Source: Sideroxydans sp. CL21 (GTDB lineage: Bacteria > Pseudomonadota > Gammaproteobacteria > Burkholderiales > Gallionellaceae). From it: a stretch of 64,000 bases of DNA. This document shows positions 1 through 8,049 of this stretch, one piece after another. Where the stretch lies: assembly GCF_902459525.1 (NCBI RefSeq), contig NZ_LR699166.1, positions 597,501-661,500 of the forward strand, written 5' to 3'. The translations under genes were made by a program, and so were the position numbers. Numbering within the stretch: the first letter of the stretch is position 1; every line of letters begins with the position of its first letter. The notes under the pieces were generated by a model, which saw only the letters and a list, made by a program, of their open reading frames with translations, ran no database searches and was not told the origin of the DNA.

Positions 1-62
1 ATCATCAGGCGCAACTGTTGTTGCAGGGTAAGAGATTTAAGCAATGCAGAAAGTCGCATCAT
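1..62 (-). CDS. 5' end of an unidentified protein, cut by the left edge
   Basis: An open frame runs leftward off the window and begins MMRLSALLKSLTLQQQLRLM. A GGAGGT ribosome binding site (68-73) sits 5 nt before the first ATG and 8 nt before the second (57-59), so the second Met may be the real start. The visible 20 residues show no domain. It lies 34 nt downstream of the PAP2 gene and on the same strand, so it could be the next gene of that operon. Its function cannot be told from this fragment. Confidence 0.55.
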   Translation of the reverse strand, partial: MMRLSALLKSLTLQQQLRLM

Positions 63-96
63 GCGGAACCTCCGGAATGTGGAATGAAACGAAAAA

Positions 97-627
97 TCAG
101 ATCAGGAACGACAGACCCGCGATCATGCCGCCAAGTGCGGCGCCTGCCAGCACGTCGCTGGGATAGTGCAGGCCGAGTATCGGGCGCGACAGTCCGACCA
201 TCACGCTGAACGGCAGCACCAGCCAGATCAGCGCCGGGAAGTAGGCGATGGCGACGATGCTGAATGCCACTGCATGCATGGTGTGGCCAGAAGGGAAGCT
301 GAACTGGTCCAGCGTCTTGCCGGCGCAGACGATGGCCGGATAGACATTGAACGGACGCGGGCGCAGGGTTTTACCCTTGATGAATTTGTAGCATGCCGTG
401 CCGATCAATCCGACGACGATCATGTGAAATACGGCAGGAATTGCTGCACTTTGATATTGCAGCAGCAACACGATCATCAGCACATACCAGAACATTCCGT
501 CGCCCAGGCGGCTGAACAGGCGAAACAGATTGCGCACCGTGAAGTTGCGGCTGCGCCTGTTGCAGAAGGCGCAGAGCTCCATATCCCAGGTTTTAATCTG
601 TTGCAGCGGAAAGTTCAGGTTGGACAT
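97..627 (-). CDS. PAP2-family membrane phosphatase
   Basis: This 176-aa integral membrane protein carries the three parts of the PAP2 phosphatase signature: K-x6-RP (in GKTLRPRPF, near residue 88), PSGH (near 113) and SR-x5-H-x3-D (SRPILGLHYPSD, near 148). The two His residues and the Arg residues that form the phospho-histidine active site are present. Family members remove phosphate from phosphatidic acid, PGP or undecaprenyl diphosphate; the exact substrate is not visible. Its start overlaps the end of the upstream glycosyltransferase by 35 nt, which implies one operon and perhaps one lipid or glycolipid pathway. Confidence 0.85.
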   Translation of the reverse strand: MSNLNFPLQQIKTWDMELCAFCNRRSRNFTVRNLFRLFSRLGDGMFWYVLMIVLLLQYQSAAIPAVFHMIVVGLIGTACYKFIKGKTLRPRPFNVYPAIVCAGKTLDQFSFPSGHTMHAVAFSIVAIAYFPALIWLVLPFSVMVGLSRPILGLHYPSDVLAGAALGGMIAGLSFLI

Positions 628-1816
628 TTTGTACTCCCTGTTTGCGGACGGTATCGAGCAGTACCGCTTCCATCTCGCTCATGATGTGTTCCCAGGTCAG
701 TGCTTCCACGGTCTGACGCGCGGCGATACGCAAGCGTTGCACTCGCTCCATGTCGGAGATCAGCCCCGTCGAGAGTTTGACGAAGGCATCGGTGTCGGCG
801 AACGGCACCAGCAAACCGTTCTCGTCGTGGCGCATGTGCTGGCGTGCGGCGGCATAGTCGTATGCGACCGTGGCCAGGCCGCTGGCCATCGCCTCGACGG
901 TCACGTTGCCGTAAGTCTCGGTCAGGCTGGGATAAAGAAAGATATCGCCGGAAGCGTAGTGCTGTGCCAGCGGTTCTCCGGTCAGCATCCCGGCGAAGAT
1001 CACATGCGGGTGCTGTTTCTCCAGATCGGCGCGGGCCGGGCCATCGCCCACCATCACCAGACGTGCCAGCGGATTGACCTTGCGCATTTGCTCGAATGCC
1101 TGGATGACGACATGCAGGTTCTTTTCCGGGGCGATACGGCTAACCAGCATCACCACCGGAGTGCTTTCGTCGGCGTTCCATGAGGCGCGCAACTCGGCAC
1201 TGCGCTTGGCGGGGTGGAACAGTTGCGCATCCACGCCGCGCGAAACCACGAATACGTTCTTGTACCCCTCGAATTCCAGCTGTTGCTGCAGCGAAACCGT
1301 GGGTACCAGCGTGCATGCTGCCTTGTTGTGGAAGTGGCGCAGATAGGCGGCAATGGGTTTCTTCAGCAGGCCGACGCCGTAGTGTTGCGAGTAGCTGTGG
1401 AAGTTGGTGTGGAAATCCGTGCTCACCGGGATGTTCAACTTGCGCGCGGCAGACAGGGCAGACCAGCCCAGCGGACCTTCGGTGGCAATATGCACGATAT
1501 CGGGGCGCTGCAGCTTCCACAGGCGCATCAGCAAGCCCTTGGCGGGCAGCCCGGATTTCAGTTCGGGGTAACCGGGTATGGGCATGCCGGTCACCAGCGT
1601 TTCCGTGTAGCCATCCTCATTTGCTGCCACATCCTGCTTGAACTGGCGCGGGCGGATCATGTGGATGAGGTGCTGGCGTTTGCGCAAGCCCTGCACCATG
1701 CGGCCGATGGTGATGGCGACGCCGTTTACTTCGGGCAGGTAGGTTTCAGTGACCAGTGCGATATTCAGCGGCACCGGCGTATTGAGGTTCTGGTCTGGTG
1801 TATTCATGATGCGCAT
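593..1816 (-). CDS. GT4-family glycosyltransferase
   Basis: This 407-aa protein has the two-Rossmann GT-B layout. The N-terminal half starts NIALVTETYLPEVNG, a typical opening for GT4 mannosyl- or glucosyltransferases. The C-terminal nucleotide-sugar domain has VSRIAPEKNL (near 227), VGDGPARADLE (near 258) and a PSLTETYGNVTVEAMASG segment (near 296) with the E-x7-E pair of the family. Similar enzymes glycosylate diacylglycerol or phosphatidylinositol-type lipids, which fits the overlapping PAP2 gene, but the acceptor is unknown. Met4 is an alternative start; neither start has a strong ribosome binding site. Confidence 0.85.
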   Translation of the reverse strand: MRIMNTPDQNLNTPVPLNIALVTETYLPEVNGVAITIGRMVQGLRKRQHLIHMIRPRQFKQDVAANEDGYTETLVTGMPIPGYPELKSGLPAKGLLMRLWKLQRPDIVHIATEGPLGWSALSAARKLNIPVSTDFHTNFHSYSQHYGVGLLKKPIAAYLRHFHNKAACTLVPTVSLQQQLEFEGYKNVFVVSRGVDAQLFHPAKRSAELRASWNADESTPVVMLVSRIAPEKNLHVVIQAFEQMRKVNPLARLVMVGDGPARADLEKQHPHVIFAGMLTGEPLAQHYASGDIFLYPSLTETYGNVTVEAMASGLATVAYDYAAARQHMRHDENGLLVPFADTDAFVKLSTGLISDMERVQRLRIAARQTVEALTWEHIMSEMEAVLLDTVRKQGVQNVQPELSAATD

Positions 1817-1875
1817 GCTGCCGCTCGCGCATGAATATTTGATTAAACCAATTTGAAAGTTTTATGACGGCACTT

Positions 1876-2244
1876 CTAGTGCAGCAGCACCAATCCCCAT
1901 ACCGCCAGCACATTGATCAGGCTTACCAGCACTGCCGAACTCCCGATGTCCTTTGCGCGCTTCGCGAGGTCGTGGTTCTCCAGCGAGATGCGATCGACGG
2001 TGGCCTCGATGGCGGAGTTAAGCAGTTCGATCATGATGACCAGCAACACGCTGGCGATCATCAATGCCTTGCCGAGATAAGCCACAGGCAACCACAATGC
2101 CAATGGAATGAGAATGGTGGCGAGCAGGACTTCCTGCCGGAATGCATCTTCGTGCTTGTAGGCGGCGCGAAACCCGGCCAGCGAATACCCGAAAGCATTC
2201 CACAAACGCACCAGACCTGTTTTACCCTTGTAAGGACTTTCCAT
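1876..2244 (-). CDS. dgkA: Diacylglycerol kinase, DgkA type
   Basis: This is a 122-aa membrane protein of the usual length for prokaryotic diacylglycerol kinase. It has an N-terminal amphipathic start (GLVRLWNAFGYSLAGFRAA), the conserved acidic segment EDAFRQE, and the catalytic stretch ELLNSAIEATVDRIS followed by HDLAKRAKDIGSSAV, with three hydrophobic helices. DgkA phosphorylates diacylglycerol to phosphatidic acid in the inner membrane. Its neighbours are all lipid or envelope genes on the same strand, in line with lipid turnover. Confidence 0.93.
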   Translation of the reverse strand: MESPYKGKTGLVRLWNAFGYSLAGFRAAYKHEDAFRQEVLLATILIPLALWLPVAYLGKALMIASVLLVIMIELLNSAIEATVDRISLENHDLAKRAKDIGSSAVLVSLINVLAVWGLVLLH

Positions 2245-2307
2245 CGAACGGCTCCTGAATTAATACACAAATGTGCAGCTGCGATATATCGGCGAAACTT
2301 CTCCAGC

Positions 2308-2337
2308 AAAAAGAACGCGCACCATACCGAGTGCGCG
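2308..2337 (-). terminator. Intrinsic terminator downstream of the olsB-like gene
   Basis: Read on the minus strand, the stem CGCGCAC / GTGCGCG (2331-2337 with 2316-2322, 8-nt loop) is followed after 3 nt by a run of five T. It would end transcription of the olsA-olsB pair before dgkA. Confidence 0.7.
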
Positions 2338-2366
2338 CAAAGGGGAGGCGGAATGAAACGGGAAAA

Positions 2367-3125
2367 CTATGCGGCCTTCTTCATGAAATGTTTGGCGTAG
2401 CGTGCATTCATGCGCGATACCGGCATCAGGATGAACAGGTCGGCGCAGTTGAAATCCGGATCCCATGCCGGTTCGCCGGCGATGTAGGCGCCCAGGCGCA
2501 GGTAGCCCTTGATCAGCGGCGGGATGGTGACTTCCAGGTTCTGGTTCAGGGATTCCAGCGGCAGGCGGCAATGCGGGAACACGTGATATTCGGCGGGCGC
2601 ACCGTGCAGCTTGTGCACCTTGTTGTAAACGCTGGCGGCGTAGTGTCCGCCGTCGCCCATGCTGATGCTGGCGCAGCCGATCAGGTATTCGTGGCCGTGC
2701 TTGCCGATGTAATCGGCCAGGCCGCTCCACAACTGGGTGATGGTCGATCCGTCACGGTAATCGGGATGCACGCAGGAACGGCCGACTTCCACCATGCGGT
2801 CGCGCAGGTGCATCAGACGCGACAGGTCGAATTCGGTCTCGGAATAATATCCGCCCGCGTTGACTGCCTGTTCCGGCGGCAGGATGCGATAAGTACCGAC
2901 GACCTTGTCGTTACCGTGATCGCGTACAAGCAGGTGGTCGCAGAATTCGTCGAAGCGGTCGATATCGAGACCCAAAGCAGCGCTGGGCAATTTTGCGCCC
3001 ATTTCTTCGGCGAACACCTTGTAGCGCACGCGCTGGGCTTCCGCCACTTCGGCAACGGTACGCGCCAGACTGAAAGTGAGTCTGCCTTGTGCTTCGCGGT
3101 GTTCTTGCTTGATCAGGTCCAGCAT
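2367..3125 (-). CDS. olsB: OlsB-like GNAT acyltransferase (ornithine lipid synthesis)
   Basis: The protein (252 aa from the chosen start) has the GNAT-like acyltransferase fold of the OlsB/hemolysin-type family: RYKVFAEEMGA near residue 35, VGTYRILPP near 78, EVGRSCVHPDYRDG near 115 and CASISMGDG near 150. OlsB links a 3-hydroxyacyl chain to the alpha-amino group of ornithine. The next gene upstream is an acylglycerolphosphate acyltransferase homologue, the usual olsA partner. The start at 3125 (MLDLIKQEH) is preferred over 3176 because a GGGAG site lies 6 nt before it. The assignment to ornithine lipids rests on family plus context and has not been tested. Confidence 0.75.
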   Translation of the reverse strand: MLDLIKQEHREAQGRLTFSLARTVAEVAEAQRVRYKVFAEEMGAKLPSAALGLDIDRFDEFCDHLLVRDHGNDKVVGTYRILPPEQAVNAGGYYSETEFDLSRLMHLRDRMVEVGRSCVHPDYRDGSTITQLWSGLADYIGKHGHEYLIGCASISMGDGGHYAASVYNKVHKLHGAPAEYHVFPHCRLPLESLNQNLEVTIPPLIKGYLRLGAYIAGEPAWDPDFNCADLFILMPVSRMNARYAKHFMKKAA

Positions 3126-3208
3126 GGTGTTCTCCCGTTGAGTTGATGACGGAAGATTAGCGACCGTATGTTGCACCGGGGTTAAGGGAATATGAAAAAT
3201 TGATTAAG

Positions 3209-4087
3209 CTATTTCAGCGGGTGGCTTACCACCTCTTGCGCAAGCGAAGGATGCAGCAATACACAGTAAAGCGACTGGAAATGTTGTTCGTTCCCGGCAT
3301 GTTCGTGTGCAACTTCCAATTGAGAAGCTGATGCAGGTGCAGCGTGCATGGCGGCAAGCGTCGCGCTGATATGTTGCCGCACCGCGCCGGTCAGGTTGCG
3401 CCTGTCGGTGCCGCTCGCGTCCAGCGGGGGTGTGGCAACGAGCTGTACATGCAACTCGGCCGTACTCAGTATGTTCCACATTGAGGTGCCGAATGAAATT
3501 TCGTCTATATAGGCGGAAGCCAGGCAGTGCGTGCCTGACCTATCCTGATAACGGATGGCAATGGGATGCACCAGCGCTCCGGCATCGATGGCGGGTTGCA
3601 ACAGCGAAGAATGGAAATGTTCGACCTTCAGTCCGTCGGTGGTGGTCCCTTCCGGGAAGATGGCCAGACATTCGCCGCGTTGCAGCAAGTCGACCAATTG
3701 CACATTGATGCGCGCCGCGGAACGCGCCTTGCCGCGTTCGATGAACAGGGTCTGCGCGCGCGCACACAACCAGCCGATGACCGGCCAGCGACGTACTTCG
3801 GATTTGGCCACGAAGCGCATCGGCACCACGGCATTGAGCACAAACACGTCCAGCCAGGAGATATGGTTGGTAACGATGAGGCCGTGGCGCAACGCGTGCA
3901 GCGGATCGCCTTCAGCGATTTCGATCCTGACGTTGAAGATATCCAGCAATCCGGCAGACCAGTTTTGCAGGATGCGTCGTCGTATCGCCAACCCAAACCA
4001 CGGATAGGCGATCGCCAGCGTCAGGCCGTAGCCGATATGCAGCGCGACGCGCGCGGCGCGGAACAGGGCGATCAGTCGTCGGGTCAA
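3209..4087 (-). CDS. olsA: PlsC-family acyltransferase, probable OlsA
   Basis: This 292-aa protein has an N-terminal hydrophobic segment and the PlsC acyltransferase motifs: NHISWLD (NHx4D, near residue 73), FIERGKA (near 115) and FPEGTT (near 144). The family transfers acyl chains to lysophosphatidic acid or lyso-ornithine lipid. It lies 83 nt upstream of the olsB-like gene on the same strand, so lyso-ornithine lipid acylation (OlsA) is the favoured role. A housekeeping or accessory plsC role cannot be excluded from sequence alone. The tail beyond about residue 230 is not conserved in any way I recognise. Confidence 0.72.
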   Translation of the reverse strand: MTRRLIALFRAARVALHIGYGLTLAIAYPWFGLAIRRRILQNWSAGLLDIFNVRIEIAEGDPLHALRHGLIVTNHISWLDVFVLNAVVPMRFVAKSEVRRWPVIGWLCARAQTLFIERGKARSAARINVQLVDLLQRGECLAIFPEGTTTDGLKVEHFHSSLLQPAIDAGALVHPIAIRYQDRSGTHCLASAYIDEISFGTSMWNILSTAELHVQLVATPPLDASGTDRRNLTGAVRQHISATLAAMHAAPASASQLEVAHEHAGNEQHFQSLYCVLLHPSLAQEVVSHPLK

Positions 4088-4100
4088 AGTTTTTTACCGG

Positions 4101-4235
4101 TCATGCAATCGAAAATACGGAAAACGTGCAGAAATAATCCAGGGTTCCCCCCAGGCCTTGTGTGAACAGCATGCTGCGTATGCTGTGCAAGCGGTTATGT
4201 GTGACTTCCTTGTTGTCCTTGGCAAACAGTTTCAT
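4101..4235 (-). CDS. Small 44-aa protein of unknown function
   Basis: The frame starts MKLFAKDNKEVTHNRLHSIR and ends in an aromatic, hydrophobic tail (YFCTFSVFSIA). It is preceded by a near-ideal GGAGA site 4 nt before the ATG, and it begins 10 nt after the stop codon of the EAL-CBS-GGDEF gene on the same strand, so it should be co-transcribed. No family is recognised. Its support is the ribosome binding site and the spacing; the short length keeps confidence low. Confidence 0.45.
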   Translation of the reverse strand: MKLFAKDNKEVTHNRLHSIRSMLFTQGLGGTLDYFCTFSVFSIA

Positions 4236-4245
4236 GGGGTCTCCT

Positions 4246-6099
4246 TCATTGTCTGGCAACGGTATTGCGTACTTCGATGAACAGGCTGTTGCCATTCGTC
4301 TTCTTTGCCATCTTCTTGGCATCGGTCATGGCGGCTGAAACTTCGTGATGGGACAGGAATTGGCGTGGCGCGACCTGGATTGCGCCGATGGACAAGCTGG
4401 TGAGCGGGTGGAATTTCACATTGCCGTCGCGCCCTTCGCTGTTGTAACCGCCTGCAGCAAGGTGTTCTTCCCTGAACAACAGTTCGGCGGCTTGCTCGAA
4501 CGAGCGCAACGCCTGCTCGCAGCGCGCTTTCCAGTCACGGCTTTGCAACAGCAGAATAAAATCGTCGCCGCCGATGTGGCCGATGAAATCAAGCTTGGGG
4601 TCGCAGGCCCAGCTCAGGATGCGGCCCGTGAGCTGGATCATCTCGTCGCCCTTGCGGTAGCTGTAGGTATCGTTGAAGGGCTTGAAGTGATCGAGGTCGC
4701 AATAGCAGGCGACGAAAGGCGTATTCGCCAGCAGCAGTCGTTCGATATGTTCGTTGATCGGCACATTGCCCGGGAGCAGGGTCAGCGGATTGGCGTAACG
4801 CGCCGCTTCCAGTTGCATCTGCGTCAGTTCACGCAACAGGTCCTGGCCGGAAGAAACGCCGATATAGCGCCCGTTCTCGGTGATGATGAAACCGTCGGCA
4901 AAATGGCGGCTGTCCGCCTCGGCCATGAAGTGGCTGAGCTCTTCGATGGGCATGCCTTTTTCCACCAGCAGCGGATCGCCCTGGATCAGGTCGCTGCAGG
5001 GTTTCTTGCTGTGCAGTTCGCGCTGGAACGGCTTGGAGAAACGGTCAATGAAGTGATATCGGTTGATCAGCCCGAGCGGCACGCTGTTCTTGACGACCGG
5101 AATGATGCGCAGCGCCGGGTTGACATTGAAGCGCTCGAAGATGTGGTCGATCAGCGTGTCGGGGTGTACCGGTTCGACATAGGTCAGCAGCTTGTGTGCC
5201 GTGGTTTGCGAACGCTGGTAGAAATCGGCCTTGGGAAACAGGGCGATGTTGGATGAATTGATGATGCGGCTGGTCTCGGTGGATGCCAGCAGCGGCGGCG
5301 TGGGACTGGGTCGCGCGATGAAATACCCCTGTCCCAACGCGATGCCGATGTCCTTTACCACGCGCAACTCTGCTTCGGTCTCCACGCCTTCCGCGATCAC
5401 ATGCGTGCCGCAGCTTTCGGCGATATGCTGGATGGATTTCAGGAACTGCAGCTTGATCGGGTCGTGATCCACCCCCTGCACGAAATGCATGTCGATCTTG
5501 ATGAACTCGGGGCGCAACTCCGACCACAGGCGCAGGCTGGAAAATCCCTCGCCCAGGTCGTCGATGGCGATCTTGAAGCCCATTCCGCGGTAATGCAGCA
5601 AGGCATCGCGCATGCCCTCGAAATCGAAGGTCGGCTGGTTCTCGGTGATCTCAATGATCACGCGCGCCGGATCGAGCCCTAGCTGTTTCAGGAACGCCAG
5701 CGTCTGGCCGTCCTTGAAACTGGGATTGGTCAACGTCTCCGGGCTGACGTTGAGGAACAGGTTGCCCGGCAAGCTGAGTTTCGCGAATGTCTCCAGTACG
5801 ACCTGGCGCGAAAGCATCTCCAGTTCCAGTTGCAGGCCCTGTTGTTCCGCCGCACCGAACAGGTTGATGGGGGAATGCAGCGGGCTGTCTGCCGGACCGC
5901 GTATCAAACCCTCGAAGCCCAGGAACTCGCCGCTCTTGAGATCGATGATGGGTTGAAACAGGGCGCTCAAGCGCCGCTGTTCGAGGATTTCACGGAGTGG
6001 CGACATGGCTTGTTCCTTGGGGCGCGGCATGAACTGGCTTGCCAAAAACTGCGCGCGAGCAGTGGTGCGGTACTTTTCGACAGGTAGAATGCTGAGCAT
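4246..6099 (-). CDS. EAL-CBS-GGDEF cyclic-di-GMP protein
   Basis: This 617-aa soluble protein has three parts. An EAL phosphodiesterase domain (about 33-270) contains EGLIRG, the catalytic-type DDLGEGFSSL, KIDMHF and AEGVE motifs. A CBS pair follows (about 300-430). A C-terminal GGDEF domain (about 450-610) has ACYCDLDHFKPFND and the active-site variant GGDDF in place of GGDEF. The EAL side keeps its metal-binding acids and may be active; the cyclase side is uncertain because the signature Glu is Asp. A strong AGGAGG site 5 nt before 6099 supports this start. It could sense nucleotides through the CBS pair. Confidence 0.88.
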   Translation of the reverse strand: MLSILPVEKYRTTARAQFLASQFMPRPKEQAMSPLREILEQRRLSALFQPIIDLKSGEFLGFEGLIRGPADSPLHSPINLFGAAEQQGLQLELEMLSRQVVLETFAKLSLPGNLFLNVSPETLTNPSFKDGQTLAFLKQLGLDPARVIIEITENQPTFDFEGMRDALLHYRGMGFKIAIDDLGEGFSSLRLWSELRPEFIKIDMHFVQGVDHDPIKLQFLKSIQHIAESCGTHVIAEGVETEAELRVVKDIGIALGQGYFIARPSPTPPLLASTETSRIINSSNIALFPKADFYQRSQTTAHKLLTYVEPVHPDTLIDHIFERFNVNPALRIIPVVKNSVPLGLINRYHFIDRFSKPFQRELHSKKPCSDLIQGDPLLVEKGMPIEELSHFMAEADSRHFADGFIITENGRYIGVSSGQDLLRELTQMQLEAARYANPLTLLPGNVPINEHIERLLLANTPFVACYCDLDHFKPFNDTYSYRKGDEMIQLTGRILSWACDPKLDFIGHIGGDDFILLLQSRDWKARCEQALRSFEQAAELLFREEHLAAGGYNSEGRDGNVKFHPLTSLSIGAIQVAPRQFLSHHEVSAAMTDAKKMAKKTNGNSLFIEVRNTVARQ

Positions 6100-6169
6100 G
6101 GAGTCCTCCTGCTTGCCTATTTAGGGTGCGGACGATACCGCCGGGTTGTTACATAAATATGACGGGAAA

Positions 6170-7312
6170 ATGATGGAAATACTTGGTTTGCGGCACCGTG
6201 CGTCCGGCGTCAACTCCTGTTTTTCTGGTGCAGGGTTGCCGTTTGCGGACTATGTGCGCGATACGCAAGCCATGCTGCGGCAGCACCATGACGGCAAAAA
6301 TGACCAGGAAGCTATCGTTGCAGGCAACACGCCATTTGAATTGTTGCCGGCAGGCGACTTCGAAAAAGGACGGGACAAGCCCTATCGGCGCGGCGTGCTG
6401 CTCACTCACGGATTAAGCGACTCTCCCTACCACATGCGCCATCTGGGCGCATTCTTCCAGCGCAACGGCTTTCGCGTGATGGCCGTGCTGCTGCCCGGGC
6501 ACGGAACCCGGCCCGGTGATTTGCTTGAGGTGGATTGGCGGGAATGGGTGAGGACGGTGGCTTACGGCGCGGATTGCCTGGCTGCCGAGGTGGATGAACT
6601 CTATCTGGCGGGATTCTCGGCCGGTGCCGCATTAAGCCTGTTTCATGCGGGGCACGATAACCGGGTGCGAGGCCTGTTCCTGTTTTCGCCCGCGTTCGAG
6701 ATCACTCCGCTGGCGAAGTGGGCGAATCTGCACAAGCTTTACAGCTGGCTGCGGCCGAAGGCGGCCTGGGTGGGTAACATGCAGGATCGCGATCTCTACA
6801 AATATGAATCGTTCTGCAAGAACGCGGCGGCGCAAATGTACAAACTGACGCAAGCCTTGCCGAAAAGCGGCGTGGACATCCCTGTATTCGCCGTTGCCAG
6901 CGCAGACGATGCCACCGTGAATTCGGCGGCGACGCTGCGTTTCATTCAGCAAGCGCGACATGTTTGCAGCAAGCTGGTGTGGTACTCGACAGCGAAGATC
7001 GAGCAGGAAAATATCGAGTGGGTGGATAGCGCAGTGCCTGAAAAACGTATTCTGGGCAGTGCGCACACCGCGATCGTCATGTCACCCGAAGATGCGTATT
7101 ACGGCGCAAATGGCGAATATGCGAACTGCCTGCATTATTATGACAACGACAGCGAACGTTACAAGGCCTGCATGTCGCAGCCCCGGGAAGTCTGGTGGGG
7201 CGAAGTGAGCGAACAGAATCTTGAACACGGGCTGTTGCGACGATTGATGTACAACCCGCACTATGCGGCGATGGAAACGTCAATGCTGAAATTCATTCAA
7301 GGATTGCCATGA
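6170..7312 (+). CDS. Alpha/beta hydrolase (carboxylesterase or lysophospholipase-like)
   Basis: The protein (about 380 aa) has an alpha/beta-hydrolase core: LLTHGLSDSPYH as the oxyanion loop, LLPGHGTRPGD, the nucleophile elbow GFSAG (near residue 192), an acid candidate in AVASADDATV and a catalytic-type His in GSAHTAIV. ATG 6170 or 6173 after GACGGG is preferred to the TTG at 6146. It is the first gene of an operon with ATGA overlaps to a glycerophosphodiesterase, glpD and an FGGY kinase. A lipase or lysophospholipase that feeds that pathway is a reasonable inference, but the substrate is not known. Confidence 0.78.
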   Translation: MMEILGLRHRASGVNSCFSGAGLPFADYVRDTQAMLRQHHDGKNDQEAIVAGNTPFELLPAGDFEKGRDKPYRRGVLLTHGLSDSPYHMRHLGAFFQRNGFRVMAVLLPGHGTRPGDLLEVDWREWVRTVAYGADCLAAEVDELYLAGFSAGAALSLFHAGHDNRVRGLFLFSPAFEITPLAKWANLHKLYSWLRPKAAWVGNMQDRDLYKYESFCKNAAAQMYKLTQALPKSGVDIPVFAVASADDATVNSAATLRFIQQARHVCSKLVWYSTAKIEQENIEWVDSAVPEKRILGSAHTAIVMSPEDAYYGANGEYANCLHYYDNDSERYKACMSQPREVWWGEVSEQNLEHGLLRRLMYNPHYAAMETSMLKFIQGLP

Positions 7313-8049
7313 GTCAAACCTTGATCTACGCCCATCGCGGTGCAAACAAGGAAGCTGCAGAAAACACACGCAGCGCTTTCGATAAATCGCTGCGTCATGC
7401 CATCGACGGCATGGAGACTGATATTCAGCTCAGTCGCGATGAGGTTTGCGTGTTGTGGCACGACGACGATTTCGCCAAGCTGGGGCAGCGGCATAAACGC
7501 ATCGACGACTACGATTACGCGCAGTTGAAGGAAATGAACTTTGCGGCGCATTTTTCCGGCGCAGCCAAAGAAGGTGCGTTGCGTTTGCAGGATTTTGTGT
7601 CCGCCTATCGCGCCCGATGCCGGCTTCTGCTGGAAATTAAAAATTATCCCGGCGAGCCTGAAGCGCGGCAGCAGATCAAAGTCCGGCAGACTCTGGACAC
7701 GGCCGGCGAGGCGAATGGAGAGCGTATTCTGGTTTCGTCGTTTGATCTCAACAGTCTCATTTACGCGCACCAAATCGTGCCGCAATTTCCGCTCGTGCTC
7801 AATCTGGAGCGAGAGCATCAGGCCGATTTCGCACAGCAAACGCTGCGCGAGCTGCCCTGGCTGCACGGACTCTGCGTTCATATCGCCACGCTGGACGACG
7901 CGATGGTGGGCGTGGCGCGTGAGTGCGGAAAATTCATCGCGGTTTACACCTGCAACAGCGACGAGCAAATTCGCCGCGCATTGACGTTAGGCGTGGATGT
8001 GCTGATTAGCGATGTGCCCGAGAAGGCATTGAAGATGAGGGATCAATGA
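7309..8049 (+). CDS. ugpQ: Glycerophosphodiester phosphodiesterase
   Basis: This 246-aa protein of the GDPD family starts with YAHRGANKEAAENT, holding the catalytic His-Arg, then GMETDIQLSRD with the metal-binding acids, and LWHDDD with the second catalytic His. It hydrolyses glycerophosphodiesters to sn-glycerol-3-phosphate and an alcohol. No signal peptide is seen, so it should act in the cytoplasm like UgpQ. It overlaps its upstream and downstream neighbours by 4 nt (ATGA), so translation is coupled, and its product is the substrate of GlpD encoded next. Confidence 0.88.
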   Translation: MSQTLIYAHRGANKEAAENTRSAFDKSLRHAIDGMETDIQLSRDEVCVLWHDDDFAKLGQRHKRIDDYDYAQLKEMNFAAHFSGAAKEGALRLQDFVSAYRARCRLLLEIKNYPGEPEARQQIKVRQTLDTAGEANGERILVSSFDLNSLIYAHQIVPQFPLVLNLEREHQADFAQQTLRELPWLHGLCVHIATLDDAMVGVARECGKFIAVYTCNSDEQIRRALTLGVDVLISDVPEKALKMRDQ

